DNA of 64,000 nucleotides. Source: Zoogloea sp041911615 (GTDB lineage: Bacteria > Pseudomonadota > Gammaproteobacteria > Burkholderiales > Rhodocyclaceae). Made by a program: the position numbers and the translations under genes. The DNA is taken from positions 1-64,000 of the forward strand of contig NZ_JAYROR010000040.1 in NCBI RefSeq assembly GCF_041911615.1. Reading direction: 5' to 3'. A model generated the notes under the pieces. It made no database searches, was not told the DNA's origin, and saw nothing but the letters and a program-made list of their open reading frames with translations. Positions 1 through 9,167 of this stretch are shown here, piece after piece; position 1 is the stretch's first letter; every line of letters begins with the position of its first letter.

Positions 1-617
1 AGCCCGCCACGCCGACCCTGCCCGCCGGCGACCTCGCCCCGCCCCTGGGCTACGCGGTGGCCCAGCTCCACGGCGTGTACATCCTGGCCCAGAACGAAAC
101 CGGCCTGATCGTCGTGGACATGCACGCGGCCCACGAACGCATCCTCTACGAACGCCTCAAAACCGTGCTCGACGGCACCCCCGGCGTGCAGCGCCTGTTG
201 ATCCCCGCGGTGTTCGGCGTCGGCGCCAAGGACATGGCCACCGCCGAGGAACACGCGGCGCTGCTCGAACGCATGGGCTTCGAGATCGGCCCCGCCGGCC
301 CGTCGGAACTGGCCGTGCGCAGCGTGCCGGCCCTGCTCGCCCGCGCCCCGGTGGCCGAGCTGATCCGCGCCCTCCTCACCGAACTGCGCGACTACCCGGC
401 CAGCGAGGTCGTCACCGCCCGCCGCAACGAACTCCTCGCCACCATGGCCTGCCACGGCGCGGTGCGCGCCAACCGCAGCCTCACCCTGCCCGAGATGAAC
501 GCCCTGCTGCGCGAGATGGAAGCCACCGAGCGCGCCGACCAGTGCAACCACGGCCGCCCGACCTGGACCCAGCTGTCGATGGCCGACCTGGACAAACTGT
601 TCCTGCGCGGTCGCTGA
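1..617 (+). CDS. mutL: DNA mismatch repair protein MutL, C-terminal part (5' end outside the window)
   Basis: The reading frame is open from base 3, so the gene begins upstream; about 204 C-terminal residues are present. They correspond to the MutL dimerisation domain. The motifs GYAVAQLHGVYILAQN, DMHAAHERILYE, ACHGAVRA, CNHGRPTW and a terminal FLRGR are visible. They match the metal-binding endonuclease-type signature of MutL proteins from bacteria lacking MutH (DQHA-x2-E, ACR, C-P/N-HGRP, FxR), here with Met in place of Gln in the first. MutL couples MutS mismatch recognition to strand excision. An internal GTG at 57 lies inside the conserved domain and is not a plausible start. The next gene follows after about 70 bp on the same strand. 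Confidence 0.95.
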   Translation, partial: PATPTLPAGDLAPPLGYAVAQLHGVYILAQNETGLIVVDMHAAHERILYERLKTVLDGTPGVQRLLIPAVFGVGAKDMATAEEHAALLERMGFEIGPAGPSELAVRSVPALLARAPVAELIRALLTELRDYPASEVVTARRNELLATMACHGAVRANRSLTLPEMNALLREMEATERADQCNHGRPTWTQLSMADLDKLFLRGR

Positions 618-686
618 GGCATCGGCGGTTGCCGATCCCGCCCTTCACGACGACAATATAGGGTTACTCAAGCCTTACCCACCGTC

Positions 687-1406
687 GTGAAACTCGAACG
701 CATCCTCCAGAACCAGGGCTTCGGCAGCCGGCGCCAGTGCCGGCAGCTCGTCGAATTGGGCGAAGTCCGCATCGCCGGCGAAGTCGTCGACGACCCCGGC
801 CGCGAAATCCCCACCGCCGGCCTCGTCTTCGAAGTCGAAGGCGAAGCCTGGGCCTATCGCGAGAAGACCTACCTCGCCCTCCACAAGCCCGCCGGCTTCG
901 AGTGCTCCCACGAGCCCAAGCACCACCGCGGCGTCTATTCGCTGCTGCCCCACCAGCTCGTCGCCCGCAACGTCCAGAGCGTCGGCCGGCTCGACGTGGA
1001 TACCACCGGACTGCTGCTGTTTTCCGATGACGGTGCCTTCATCCACAACCTGTCGTCGCCCAAGAAGCACGTCCCCAAGATCTACCGCGCCGAACTCGCC
1101 GAGGACGGCACCGACGCGCTCGTCGAGCGCCTGCTGGCCGGCGTCAGCCTGATCGACGAGCCGCAGCCGGTGTGCGCGCTGTCCGCCCGTCTGCTCGCGC
1201 CGCGCACCCTCGAAATGTCCGTCGACCTGGGCAAGTACCACGTCGTCAAGCGCATGATCGCCGCCGCCGGCAACCACGTGGACACACTCCACCGTCACGG
1301 CTTCGGCGGCCTCGCGCTGGGCGAAGGCGTCCTCGCCGGCCTGGCCGAAGGCGAATGGGTCTACCTCGAAGCGGCCGACCTCCAACAACTGCATCCCGCT
1401 GCCTGA
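687..1406 (+). CDS. rsuA: RsuA-family 16S rRNA pseudouridine synthase
   Basis: 239 residues, GTG start. An N-terminal S4 RNA-binding domain (about residues 1-55, MKLERILQNQGFGSRR) is followed by an RsuA/RluB-type catalytic domain with the Asp-containing motif GRLDVDTTGLLLFSDDG near residue 105 and KIYRAEL after it. The length and compact form fit RsuA, which isomerises U516 of 16S rRNA, better than the larger RluB/RluF enzymes. The assignment to position 516 is by family resemblance only. It sits between mutL and a second pseudouridine synthase on the same strand, so two rRNA-modifying enzymes are adjacent and may be co-transcribed. Confidence 0.8.
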   Translation: MKLERILQNQGFGSRRQCRQLVELGEVRIAGEVVDDPGREIPTAGLVFEVEGEAWAYREKTYLALHKPAGFECSHEPKHHRGVYSLLPHQLVARNVQSVGRLDVDTTGLLLFSDDGAFIHNLSSPKKHVPKIYRAELAEDGTDALVERLLAGVSLIDEPQPVCALSARLLAPRTLEMSVDLGKYHVVKRMIAAAGNHVDTLHRHGFGGLALGEGVLAGLAEGEWVYLEAADLQQLHPAA

Positions 1407-1417
1407 AAGGGCCCGCC

Positions 1418-2572
1418 ATGACCGATACGCCCCGCCGCCGCCCGCCCCTGCCGACCCGCGAAGGCACGCTCAAGCTCAAGACCCGCGCCCCCGCCGGCGA
1501 CACCCCTGCCGACAACGCCGCCACGCCCGCCACACCGCCGGCCTGGCGCAAGCGCGGCAAGGCCTCCTACCCCGATCAGACGAACGCCGAATCGCCCCGC
1601 CGCAACCGCGCCGACGACGCCCGTCCGCCCCGCGAGGATCGTCCGCCGCGTCCGTTCGGCGACCGTCCGCCCCGGCGCGACGACGACCGTCCGTCCCGCC
1701 CCTACGGCGAGCGCAGTGCCGACGACCGCGGCCCGCGCCGCGAAGGCGAGCGTCCGGCCACCGACCGCCCGCCGCGCCACGAGCGCAAGCCATGGACCGG
1801 CGAGCCGCGCCCCGCGCCCCAGCCTTCGCCGCTGCGTGACGACGGCTCGATTCGTCTCTCCAAGCGCATGACCGAGCTGGGCCTGTGCTCCCGCCGCGAG
1901 GCCGACGAGTACATCGAAAAGGGCTGGGTCCGCGTGGATGGCCGCGTCGTCAGCGAGCTGGGCGCCCGGGTCCAGCCGGGTCAGGCGGTCGAGCTCGACC
2001 GCCGCGGCCAGACCGCTCAGGACAGCCGCGTGACGATCCTCCTCAACAAGCCGGTCGGCTACGTCTCCGGCCAGGCCGAGGATGGCTACCAGCCCGCCAG
2101 CGTGCTGATCACCGCCGAGAACCGCTGGGCCGAGGACCCGTCGGAGAACCGCTATCTCAACAGCCACCACCGCGGCCTCGCCCCGGCCGGTCGGCTCGAC
2201 ATCGACTCCATCGGCCTGCTGGTGTTCACCCAAGACGGTCGCGTCGCCCGCGCCCTGATCGGCGACGACTCCAGCATCGAGAAGGAATACCACGTGCGCG
2301 TCGAGGGCACGCTGTCGGAGGACGGGCTCAAGCTCCTCAACCACGGCCTGACCCTCGATGGCGACGCCCTGCGCCCGGCCAAGGTCAGCTGGCTCAACGA
2401 GGACCAGCTGCGCTTCGTGCTGCGCGAAGGCAAGAAGCGCCAGATCCGCCGCATGTGCGAACTCGTCGGTCTCAAGGTGGTCGGTCTCAAGCGCGTCCGC
2501 ATCGGACGTGTCATGCTTGGTAACCTGCCCCCCGGACAATGGCGCTACCTGGGCGCAAACGAAGTATTCTAG
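1418..2572 (+). CDS. RluF/RluB-type 23S rRNA pseudouridine synthase with a low-complexity Arg/Pro N-terminal extension
   Basis: 384 residues from the ATG at 1418, 11 bp after the rsuA-like gene. Residues 1 to about 135 are a disordered extension rich in Arg, Pro and Asp with repeats of the form DRPPR/DRPSRPYGER. An S4 domain follows (RLSKRMTELGLCSRREADEY), then the catalytic domain with GRLDIDSIGLLVFTQDG, KEYHVRV and REGKKRQIRRMCE. These motifs place it in the RluB/RluE/RluF subfamily that modifies 23S rRNA helix regions; RluF (U2604) is the closest by motif, but the exact uridine cannot be settled here. The charged extension probably binds RNA. The frame is open well upstream of 1418, but that stretch overlaps the preceding gene. 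Confidence 0.82.
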   Translation: MTDTPRRRPPLPTREGTLKLKTRAPAGDTPADNAATPATPPAWRKRGKASYPDQTNAESPRRNRADDARPPREDRPPRPFGDRPPRRDDDRPSRPYGERSADDRGPRREGERPATDRPPRHERKPWTGEPRPAPQPSPLRDDGSIRLSKRMTELGLCSRREADEYIEKGWVRVDGRVVSELGARVQPGQAVELDRRGQTAQDSRVTILLNKPVGYVSGQAEDGYQPASVLITAENRWAEDPSENRYLNSHHRGLAPAGRLDIDSIGLLVFTQDGRVARALIGDDSSIEKEYHVRVEGTLSEDGLKLLNHGLTLDGDALRPAKVSWLNEDQLRFVLREGKKRQIRRMCELVGLKVVGLKRVRIGRVMLGNLPPGQWRYLGANEVF

Positions 2573-2598
2573 GCGCCCGTCATTCAATCGAAGCTCCC

Positions 2599-3177
2599 AT
2601 GCGCCTGCTGCCGATCCTCCGTCGAATCGTCCTCCCGGCACTGCTCGGCCTCGCCGCCGGCAGCGTCTGGGCCGACGACGACAAGCGCTACGAAGGCCTC
2701 CTGCTGCCCGAGGACTTCGCCGGGCCGATCTCGGTCACCATCGAACTGCGCGATCTGCACGGCGTGCTGGTCGGCCGGGTCAAGGCGGGCTCGCCCATTT
2801 CGGGCGTGGCATCGGTCAGCACCGGCGAGATGCAGGGCGACCGCTGCGACTTCACCGTGCCCTTCAACGCCAGCACGGTGATGCGCTTCGTGGGCAACTG
2901 CAAGACCGCCGCCTTCGATGGCAAGTACTACCTGCTCGGCCGCCGCGATGCCGGCGGACGCGGCAGTTTCCGCCTGATGAGCAAGGAGCCCGACAAGGAC
3001 GAGGACAAGCAGGACGGCCCGCGCCCGGCCGTCATCACCACCTCGGTCACCGATTGCATCAACGCCAACAGCCGCTGCCTGCTGGCCTGCCCGCAGGGCG
3101 ACTACAACACCGAATTCCTCTGTTCGAACCGCTGCCGCAGCAAGTACAGGGCCTGCAAGAAAGCCGCCACGCCCTGA
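2599..3177 (+). CDS. Secreted cysteine-rich protein of unknown function
   Basis: 192 residues from the ATG at 2599. The N-terminus is a clear Sec signal peptide (two Arg, a hydrophobic run, then AAGSVWA before DDDK), so the product is exported. The middle (residues about 25-130) looks beta-rich, and the last 50 residues carry six cysteines in a CINANSRCLLAC / CSNRCRSKYRACKK arrangement that suggests disulfides. I do not recognise a family. It lies 26 bp after the RluF-like gene on the same strand and 70 bp before the signalling gene at 3248. The open frame extends up to 2539, but those codons overlap rluF and would spoil the signal peptide. Confidence 0.7.
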   Translation: MRLLPILRRIVLPALLGLAAGSVWADDDKRYEGLLLPEDFAGPISVTIELRDLHGVLVGRVKAGSPISGVASVSTGEMQGDRCDFTVPFNASTVMRFVGNCKTAAFDGKYYLLGRRDAGGRGSFRLMSKEPDKDEDKQDGPRPAVITTSVTDCINANSRCLLACPQGDYNTEFLCSNRCRSKYRACKKAATP

Positions 3178-3247
3178 CAAGCTAAAGTCCCCGCCCGCGC
3201 GGCCGTCAACGTCTTTCGCAGTCACTCATCATGCATCAGGAGGCCCG

Positions 3248-5485
3248 GTGGTCGAGGAACAAGACGACATCCTGTTCTGCAGCGAGGACAACGAAACCCA
3301 GGCCAGCCTGCCCGGCTGGAAGGTGCTGATCGTCGACGACGAGGACGACGTCCACCGCGCCACCGTCTTCGCGATGCGCAACCTCCTGGTTGCCGGCCGG
3401 CCCCTCGAATTCCTGCACGCCCACAGCGCCGCCGAAGCCCGCACGCTGCTCGCCAACGAAACCGGCATCGCGGTGGTGCTGCTCGACGTGGTGATGGAAA
3501 AGGTCGACGCCGGCCTCGAACTGGTGCGTGACATCCGCGACCGCCTCAACCTGCTGGAAGTGCGCATCATCCTGCGCACCGGCCAGCCCGGTTACGCCCC
3601 CGAGATGGAAGTCGTCCGCGACTACGACATCAACGACTACAAGACCAAGGCCGAGCTGACCCGCATCAAGCTGTACACCACGCTCACCGCGGCGATCCGC
3701 TCGTACAACCAGCTCCACGTGATCTCGGCGAGCCGGCGTGGCCTCGACCTGATCGTGCGCGGCAGCGCCCGTCTGCTGGCGGAGCACAGCATCGGCGACT
3801 TCGCCGCCGGCGTCATCACCCAAATCACCGGTCTGCTGGGCCTGCCGCCGGAAGGCCTGATCATCACCCGACGCCAGGACAGCGAGCCGATCAGCGCGAG
3901 CGGGCTGCGGGTGGTCGCCGCCGCCGGACGTTACGCCGGTCTGCTCGGCCAGCCGCTCAACCGCCTCGACGACGACGAGGCGCGCGACATGTTGCTGCGC
4001 AGCCTGGATACCGAAGTCAGCCTGTTCAACGAGCGGCGCACGGTGTTGCTGCTGGGAGCCCACTCCGGCATGCAGATGGCCGCCTACATCGACACCGCGG
4101 CCCCCATCGACGACACCGACCACCAGCTCATCGAGGTCTTCTGCGCCAACATGGCGGTGTGCCTGGACAACCTCGACCTGCTCGCCCAACTCAACGCCTC
4201 GGCTTTCGTCGACCCGCAGCTCAAGCTCCCCAACCGCACCCGGCTGGTCCAGGAAATCGACCACCGCCGCCGTCACGGCAACACCGACGACCTGCTGGTC
4301 CTGCTCAACCTGGACCACTTCTCCGAGACCAACGAAGCCCTGGGCCACCCCTACGGCGACCGCATCCTGCGCGCCGTGGCCGACCGCCTGCTCGAACACA
4401 GCGCCAGCCGCGTGCTCGTCGCACGGGTTCACGGCGACACCTTCGGCCTGCTCGGCGCGGCCCGCCTGCTGCAGCCCGAGGCCGTCATCGCGCTGTTCGA
4501 CGACCCCTTCGAAATCGACCACACCGAGCAGATGCTCTCGGCCAGCCTCGGCTGCGTCGCCCTGGCCGACGTGCCCGGCGACGGCCTCGAGACCATCAAG
4601 AACGCCAGCATCGCCCTCAAGCGCGCCAAGGCCGTCGGCCGCGGCAGTTACTGCTACTACGACCGGGAGATGGGCATCGAGGTGCAGGAGCGCGTGCGCC
4701 TGCTGCGCAACCTGCGCAACGCCTTCCAGCACGATCGCCTGTTCCTGTGCTACCAGCCCCAGATCGACCTGGCCAGCGGCCGCGTCATCGGCGCCGAGGC
4801 CCTGCTGCGCTGGAAGGCCGAAAGCGGCGAGCTGATCCCGCCCGAGCGCTTCATCGCCATCGCCGAATACTCCGGCCTCATCATCAACATCGGGCAATGG
4901 GTGCTGCGCAACGCCTGCCACCGCCAGACCAGCCTGGCCGCCGCCGGCTTTACCGGCTTCCGCATGGCGGTCAATGTGTCGCTGGCGCAGTTCCGCCACC
5001 CGCGTTTCCTGCAGGTGCTGCAGGAAGCCATCGCCGACACCGGCATCGACCCGACCCTGCTCGAACTCGAGATCACCGAATCCATGGCGATGCTCGAACC
5101 CGACTACATCGCCGGCGTGATCCGCGACATCAAGGCCCTGGGCGTCAGCGTGGCGGTGGACGACTTCGGCACCGGCTTCTCGTCCCTGTCCTACCTGCAG
5201 CGCCTCGACGTCGATCGGCTGAAGATCGACCGGGCCTTCGTCACCGCGCTCCAGGCCGCCGGCAACCCCGGCGAAAGCATCGCCCAGACCGTCGTCCAGC
5301 TCGGCCGCAACCTCGGGCTCGCCGTCATCGCCGAAGGCGTCGAGACCGATGCCCAGGCCCACAGCCTGCGCGCGATGGGCTGCCACGAAGCCCAGGGCTA
5401 CCTGTTCGCCCGCCCGATGGAGAGCGCCGACCTGGCCGCCTGGCTGGCGCAGCAGCGTGCCGACGGCATCCCGCCCGCGGCCTGA
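3248..5485 (+). CDS. Response regulator with DUF3369, degenerate GGDEF and intact EAL domain (c-di-GMP phosphodiesterase)
   Basis: 745 residues, GTG start. Residues about 20-145 form a CheY-like receiver with acidic pocket (VDDEDD), phospho-acceptor VVLLDVVM and conserved Lys (DYKTKAEL). A DUF3369-type GAF-like domain follows (about 150-300), as in RpfG-like regulators. The GGDEF domain (about 310-470) keeps LLNLDHFSETN, but its active-site motif is HGDTF, so cyclase activity is unlikely. The EAL domain (about 490-735) has EALLRW, LEITES, DDFGTG and KIDR, all expected for an active phosphodiesterase that cleaves c-di-GMP. It is therefore likely a phosphorylation-controlled c-di-GMP hydrolase. 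The next gene starts inside its 3' end, and a histidine kinase lies convergent nearby. Confidence 0.9.
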   Translation: MVEEQDDILFCSEDNETQASLPGWKVLIVDDEDDVHRATVFAMRNLLVAGRPLEFLHAHSAAEARTLLANETGIAVVLLDVVMEKVDAGLELVRDIRDRLNLLEVRIILRTGQPGYAPEMEVVRDYDINDYKTKAELTRIKLYTTLTAAIRSYNQLHVISASRRGLDLIVRGSARLLAEHSIGDFAAGVITQITGLLGLPPEGLIITRRQDSEPISASGLRVVAAAGRYAGLLGQPLNRLDDDEARDMLLRSLDTEVSLFNERRTVLLLGAHSGMQMAAYIDTAAPIDDTDHQLIEVFCANMAVCLDNLDLLAQLNASAFVDPQLKLPNRTRLVQEIDHRRRHGNTDDLLVLLNLDHFSETNEALGHPYGDRILRAVADRLLEHSASRVLVARVHGDTFGLLGAARLLQPEAVIALFDDPFEIDHTEQMLSASLGCVALADVPGDGLETIKNASIALKRAKAVGRGSYCYYDREMGIEVQERVRLLRNLRNAFQHDRLFLCYQPQIDLASGRVIGAEALLRWKAESGELIPPERFIAIAEYSGLIINIGQWVLRNACHRQTSLAAAGFTGFRMAVNVSLAQFRHPRFLQVLQEAIADTGIDPTLLELEITESMAMLEPDYIAGVIRDIKALGVSVAVDDFGTGFSSLSYLQRLDVDRLKIDRAFVTALQAAGNPGESIAQTVVQLGRNLGLAVIAEGVETDAQAHSLRAMGCHEAQGYLFARPMESADLAAWLAQQRADGIPPAA

Positions 5486-7547
5486 GCGCGCCGGCCGCCA
5501 CGCGGCACGCCTCGGCCTGCTCCTGATCGCCCTCGTCGTCGGCGCCACCGCCGCGCGGGCCGACGACAGCCGCACCGTCCGCCTCGCCGCCGTCGAACGC
5601 GAACCCTACGCCGCCGCCAACCTGCCCGATCAGGGCTACGTGCCCGAACTCGTCACCGCCGCCTTCGCCCGCAGCGGCTACCGCGTCCACATCACCTTCT
5701 ACCCCCCCGACCGCGCCCGCCGCATGGCCCTCGACGGCGAGGTGGACGGCTGGATGCCGGTGCATGCCGACAGCGCCATGCGCGACGCCTTCGCCCTCTC
5801 CGCCCCCTTCCCGGGCGACCACGTCGGCCTGCTCAAGCGCAAGGAGACGCCGATCCGCCTGCGTGCGGACGCCGCCCGCCAGCCCGCCGCGGCGCTGCTC
5901 GAACTGGGCGGACATCGCTTCGGCCTCACCCGCGGCAGCCTCTCCGGCGCAGCCGCCGACGCCGTCGCGCCACTGCAGAAGGAGCTCGTCGCCCGCGATC
6001 TGCAGAACCTCGACAAGCTCGCCAACCGTCGCATCGACCTCGTCGTCATCGACAAGTACATGGCCGCCGATCTCATGGCGCTGCAGCGGCCCCAGTACAT
6101 CGGCAAGCTCGAATTCCTGTCGCCAGCGCTGTTCCCGGCGCCCTTCCACGTCGCCTTCGCCTCCTCGCGCCCCGACCAGGCCGGGCTGCGCAAGGCCTTC
6201 GACGCCGGCCTCGCCGCCCTCGAGAAGGACGGCAGCCTCGCCCGCATCCTCGCCCGCCACGGCCTCGCCACGCCCGCCGCGCCCCGGGGCAACGGCGTCC
6301 GACTGACCATCGGCACCGTCAACAACCGCGAGATGCAGGTCATGCAGCGCCTGTCGAAGCGCTTCGAGCAGAGCCATCCGGGCATCACCCTCGAATGGCG
6401 GGTGCTCGAGGAGAACATCCTGCGCCGCCGCACCCTCAGCGACCTCGCCATCGGAGACGGCCAGTTCGACGTGGTCACCATCGGTCCCAACGAAGCGCAG
6501 ACCTGGCACCGCGGCTGGCTCGCCCCGATCGGTCCGCTGCCCGGCGGCTACGACCTCGCCGACGTCCTGCCCAGCGTGCGCGAGCTGCTCACCGTCGACG
6601 GCACCCTCTACGCGCTGCCGTTCTACGCCGAAAGCTCGATGACCTACTACCGCACCGACCTGTTCCGCGAGGCCGGCCTGGTCATGCCGGCGCAGCCCAC
6701 GGTGCAGGACATCCAGCGCTTCGCCCACGCCCTGCACCGCCCCGAGCGCCGGCAATACGGCATCTGCCTGCGCGGCCGGCCGGGCTGGGGCGAGAACCTG
6801 GCCATCGTCGGCACCCTGGTCAATACCTTCGGCGGCCGCTGGCTGCGGCCCGACTGGACGCCCGAGATCGACTCCCCCGAATGGAGCCGGGCGATCGGCT
6901 GGTATCTGGACGTGCTGCGCAGCTTCGGCCCGCCCAAGCCCGAACAGAACGGCTTCAACGAATCGCTCCGGCTCTTCGCCGATGGCCACTGCGCCATCTG
7001 GATCGACGCCACCGTCGCCGCCGGCAGCCTCTACAACCGGCGCGAATCGAAGGTTGCCACCCACCTGGGCTACGCCGCCGCGCCCATCGCCGAAACCCCG
7101 AAGGGCGCCCACTGGCTGTGGACCTGGGCGCTTGCCATCCCCGCCTCCACCCCCCGCCAGCAAGCTGCCCAGGCCTTCGTTGCCTGGGCCACCTCGAAGG
7201 ACTACATCCGCCTCGTCGCGGCCACCGAGGGCTGGGTCGCGGCGCCACCGGGCACCCGCCGATCCACCTACGCCAATCCCGATTACAAGACCGCCGCGCC
7301 ATTCGCCGACTTCGTGCTCGACGCCCTGGTCAGCGCCGACCCACGCGCACCCACCGCAAAGCCGGTGCCCTACACCGGCATCCAGGTGCTGTCGATTCCC
7401 GAGTTTCCGGCCATCGGCAACCAGGTCGGCCAGGAGATCGCCCTCGCCCTGAAAGGCGGCCAGAGCGCCGCCCAGGCCCTGCGCCGGGCCCAGCAGGCGA
7501 CCTACAAACAGATGCGCGATTCCGGCTACTACCCCGAAAGCCCCTAG
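5457..7547 (+). CDS. Periplasmic protein with two fused solute-binding domains (family 3-like plus family 1-like)
   Basis: 696 residues from the GTG at 5457, which overlaps the EAL gene by 29 nt. This start gives a signal peptide (Arg-rich start, LGLLLIALVVGATAARA, then DDS). Residues about 35-275 resemble a family 3 extracellular solute-binding domain (TVRLAAVEREPYAAANLPDQ, EVDGWMPV). Residues about 285-690 resemble a family 1 sugar-type binding domain (IGTVNNREMQVMQRLSKRFE, LYALPFYAESSMTYYRTDLF, DGHCAIWIDATVAAGSLYNR). No ABC permease or ATPase is nearby. Translational coupling to a c-di-GMP regulator suggests ligand sensing rather than transport. The ligand is unknown. I am sure of the export and the binding-protein folds, less sure of the role. 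Confidence 0.8.
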   Translation: MPTASRPRPERAGRHAARLGLLLIALVVGATAARADDSRTVRLAAVEREPYAAANLPDQGYVPELVTAAFARSGYRVHITFYPPDRARRMALDGEVDGWMPVHADSAMRDAFALSAPFPGDHVGLLKRKETPIRLRADAARQPAAALLELGGHRFGLTRGSLSGAAADAVAPLQKELVARDLQNLDKLANRRIDLVVIDKYMAADLMALQRPQYIGKLEFLSPALFPAPFHVAFASSRPDQAGLRKAFDAGLAALEKDGSLARILARHGLATPAAPRGNGVRLTIGTVNNREMQVMQRLSKRFEQSHPGITLEWRVLEENILRRRTLSDLAIGDGQFDVVTIGPNEAQTWHRGWLAPIGPLPGGYDLADVLPSVRELLTVDGTLYALPFYAESSMTYYRTDLFREAGLVMPAQPTVQDIQRFAHALHRPERRQYGICLRGRPGWGENLAIVGTLVNTFGGRWLRPDWTPEIDSPEWSRAIGWYLDVLRSFGPPKPEQNGFNESLRLFADGHCAIWIDATVAAGSLYNRRESKVATHLGYAAAPIAETPKGAHWLWTWALAIPASTPRQQAAQAFVAWATSKDYIRLVAATEGWVAAPPGTRRSTYANPDYKTAAPFADFVLDALVSADPRAPTAKPVPYTGIQVLSIPEFPAIGNQVGQEIALALKGGQSAAQALRRAQQATYKQMRDSGYYPESP

Positions 7548-7553
7548 CCGCGC

Positions 7554-9167
7554 TCAGGATGCCGGCCGCTGCGGCGCCAGCCGCGGAATCGTCACGGTGA
7601 ATACCGTCCCCTGCCCCACTTCGCTGCTCACCTCGATGTGTCCGCCAAGCAGCCCCATCACGATGTTGCGCGCGATGTGCAGCCCCAGCCCCGACCCACC
7701 CTGCCCCAAGCGGGTCGTGAAGAAGGGCTCGAAGATGCGCCGGCGCACTTCCGCCGCCATGCCGACGCCGTCGTCGCGCACCGCCAGCACCACCAACCCG
7801 TCCTCGCCGGGGCGGGCCGAGATCGTCACGCAGCCCGCCTCCCGACCGGCAAAACCGTGGGTCAGCGCGTTGAGCACCAGGTTGGTGAGCACCTGCCCGA
7901 GCGGCCCCGGAAAACTGTCCATGCTCACCTCGGCCACGTCGGTCTCGATCTGGAAAGGCGTGTGGTTGAAGCGCGGCCGTACCATGATCATCACCTCGCC
8001 CACCACCTCCGCCAGGGCGAAGTTGCGCCGCATGTCGGTGGTCTGATCCACCGCCAGCTGCTTGAGGCCGCGCACCAGATCGGCCGCCTTGGTCACGTTG
8101 CGCTGCAGGATGTCCTGCCCCTCGCGCGCCTCGTTCAGGTGGCGCTCCAGGTCCGAGCGCCGCAGGGTGTTGCCGGCCACCCGCCGCTCCAGTTCGGCAA
8201 GCAGATCCTCGAGGGTCGTCACCACCGTCATCGCGTTGCCCAGCGGCGTGTTCAACTCGTGGGCGACGCCCGCCACCAGACTGCCGAGCGAGGCCAGCTT
8301 CTCAGCCTCGATCAGCCCGCTCTGGGTCTTCTTCAACGCCTCCAGCGCGCCGCGCAGCTCGTCGTTGGCTTTCGAGAGCGCCTCGGTGCGCTCGGCCACC
8401 CGCTGCTCGAGCAGGGCCGACTGGGCCTGCAGTTCGCGGTTCTTGCCCTGCAGGTCCTCGAAGGCCCCCAGCAGCGCCACCCGCATGTTTTCCAGTGCCG
8501 TCGCCACGCCACCCAGCTCGTCGTCGCGCAGCGGACGGATCGCGCGGCTCAGGTCGCCGGTGGACAGCCCCCGCGCCGCCGCGGCCAGCGCCTCCATCGG
8601 CTGCAACAGGCGGCGCTGCAGGAAGAACATCATCAGCGCCCCGCCCAGCAGCAGCATCGCCACCGTGATGAGCAAGGTCCGACGCACCGCGTCACCGGCC
8701 AGCGCCAGGTAGGGCGACACCGTCATCGCCACCGTCACCCGACCGATCATCGCGCCGTTGGCCTCGATGTTCTCGACCCGATGCAGCACCGCCCCCGGCG
8801 CCACCGCGTCGCCCCGCGCGTACTCGACAAACGGACGACCGCTCGCCTCGTCGGTCACCGTCACCGCGACGATGCGGGGATCGTCGGCGGCAAGCGCCTC
8901 GACGATCCCCTCGGCGCTGTCGCGGGCGTAATCCCACAGCTGCCCCTGCATCGTGAGCGCCAGCACGCGGGTCATGCGCTCCAGGTCGCGGGCGAGGTCG
9001 GCCCGGGCACGCTCCTCGCCGAGAAAACGCTCGATGGCGAAGGTCGTCGCGCCGGTCGCCGCCAGGCCGAGCAGCACCGCCAGCAGGGCGATCGACCGCA
9101 CCCGGGCGATCCACAGGCGACCCGCCCGCCCGCCGGCAGGCCGCTGCTCGATAGATGTTCCGCTCAT
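7554..9167 (-). CDS. Membrane sensor histidine kinase
   Basis: 537 residues from the ATG at 9165-9167; the frame extends 20 codons further, but this start leaves a short charged N-terminus before the first membrane segment. Order: TM1 (IALLAVLLGLAATGATTFAI), a periplasmic region of about 115 residues, TM2 (LLITVAMLLLGGALMMFFL), HAMP (LQPMEALAAAARGLSTGDL), a coiled coil, the H-box (SLVAGVAHELNTPLGNA), then N (LTNLVLNALTHG), G1 (DDGVGM), F (FEPFFTT) and G2 (GSGLGLHIA) boxes. It is a canonical autophosphorylating kinase. It is convergent with the tandem binding protein (6 bp apart), and the receiver-EAL protein lies just beyond, so these are likely partners by proximity. Confidence 0.92.
   Translation of the reverse strand: MSGTSIEQRPAGGRAGRLWIARVRSIALLAVLLGLAATGATTFAIERFLGEERARADLARDLERMTRVLALTMQGQLWDYARDSAEGIVEALAADDPRIVAVTVTDEASGRPFVEYARGDAVAPGAVLHRVENIEANGAMIGRVTVAMTVSPYLALAGDAVRRTLLITVAMLLLGGALMMFFLQRRLLQPMEALAAAARGLSTGDLSRAIRPLRDDELGGVATALENMRVALLGAFEDLQGKNRELQAQSALLEQRVAERTEALSKANDELRGALEALKKTQSGLIEAEKLASLGSLVAGVAHELNTPLGNAMTVVTTLEDLLAELERRVAGNTLRRSDLERHLNEAREGQDILQRNVTKAADLVRGLKQLAVDQTTDMRRNFALAEVVGEVMIMVRPRFNHTPFQIETDVAEVSMDSFPGPLGQVLTNLVLNALTHGFAGREAGCVTISARPGEDGLVVLAVRDDGVGMAAEVRRRIFEPFFTTRLGQGGSGLGLHIARNIVMGLLGGHIEVSSEVGQGTVFTVTIPRLAPQRPAS

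Noticed and set aside
3236..5575. A 779-residue open frame on the minus strand across the receiver-EAL gene
   Set aside because: Antisense shadow caused by high GC at third positions; the plus strand encodes four recognisable domains.
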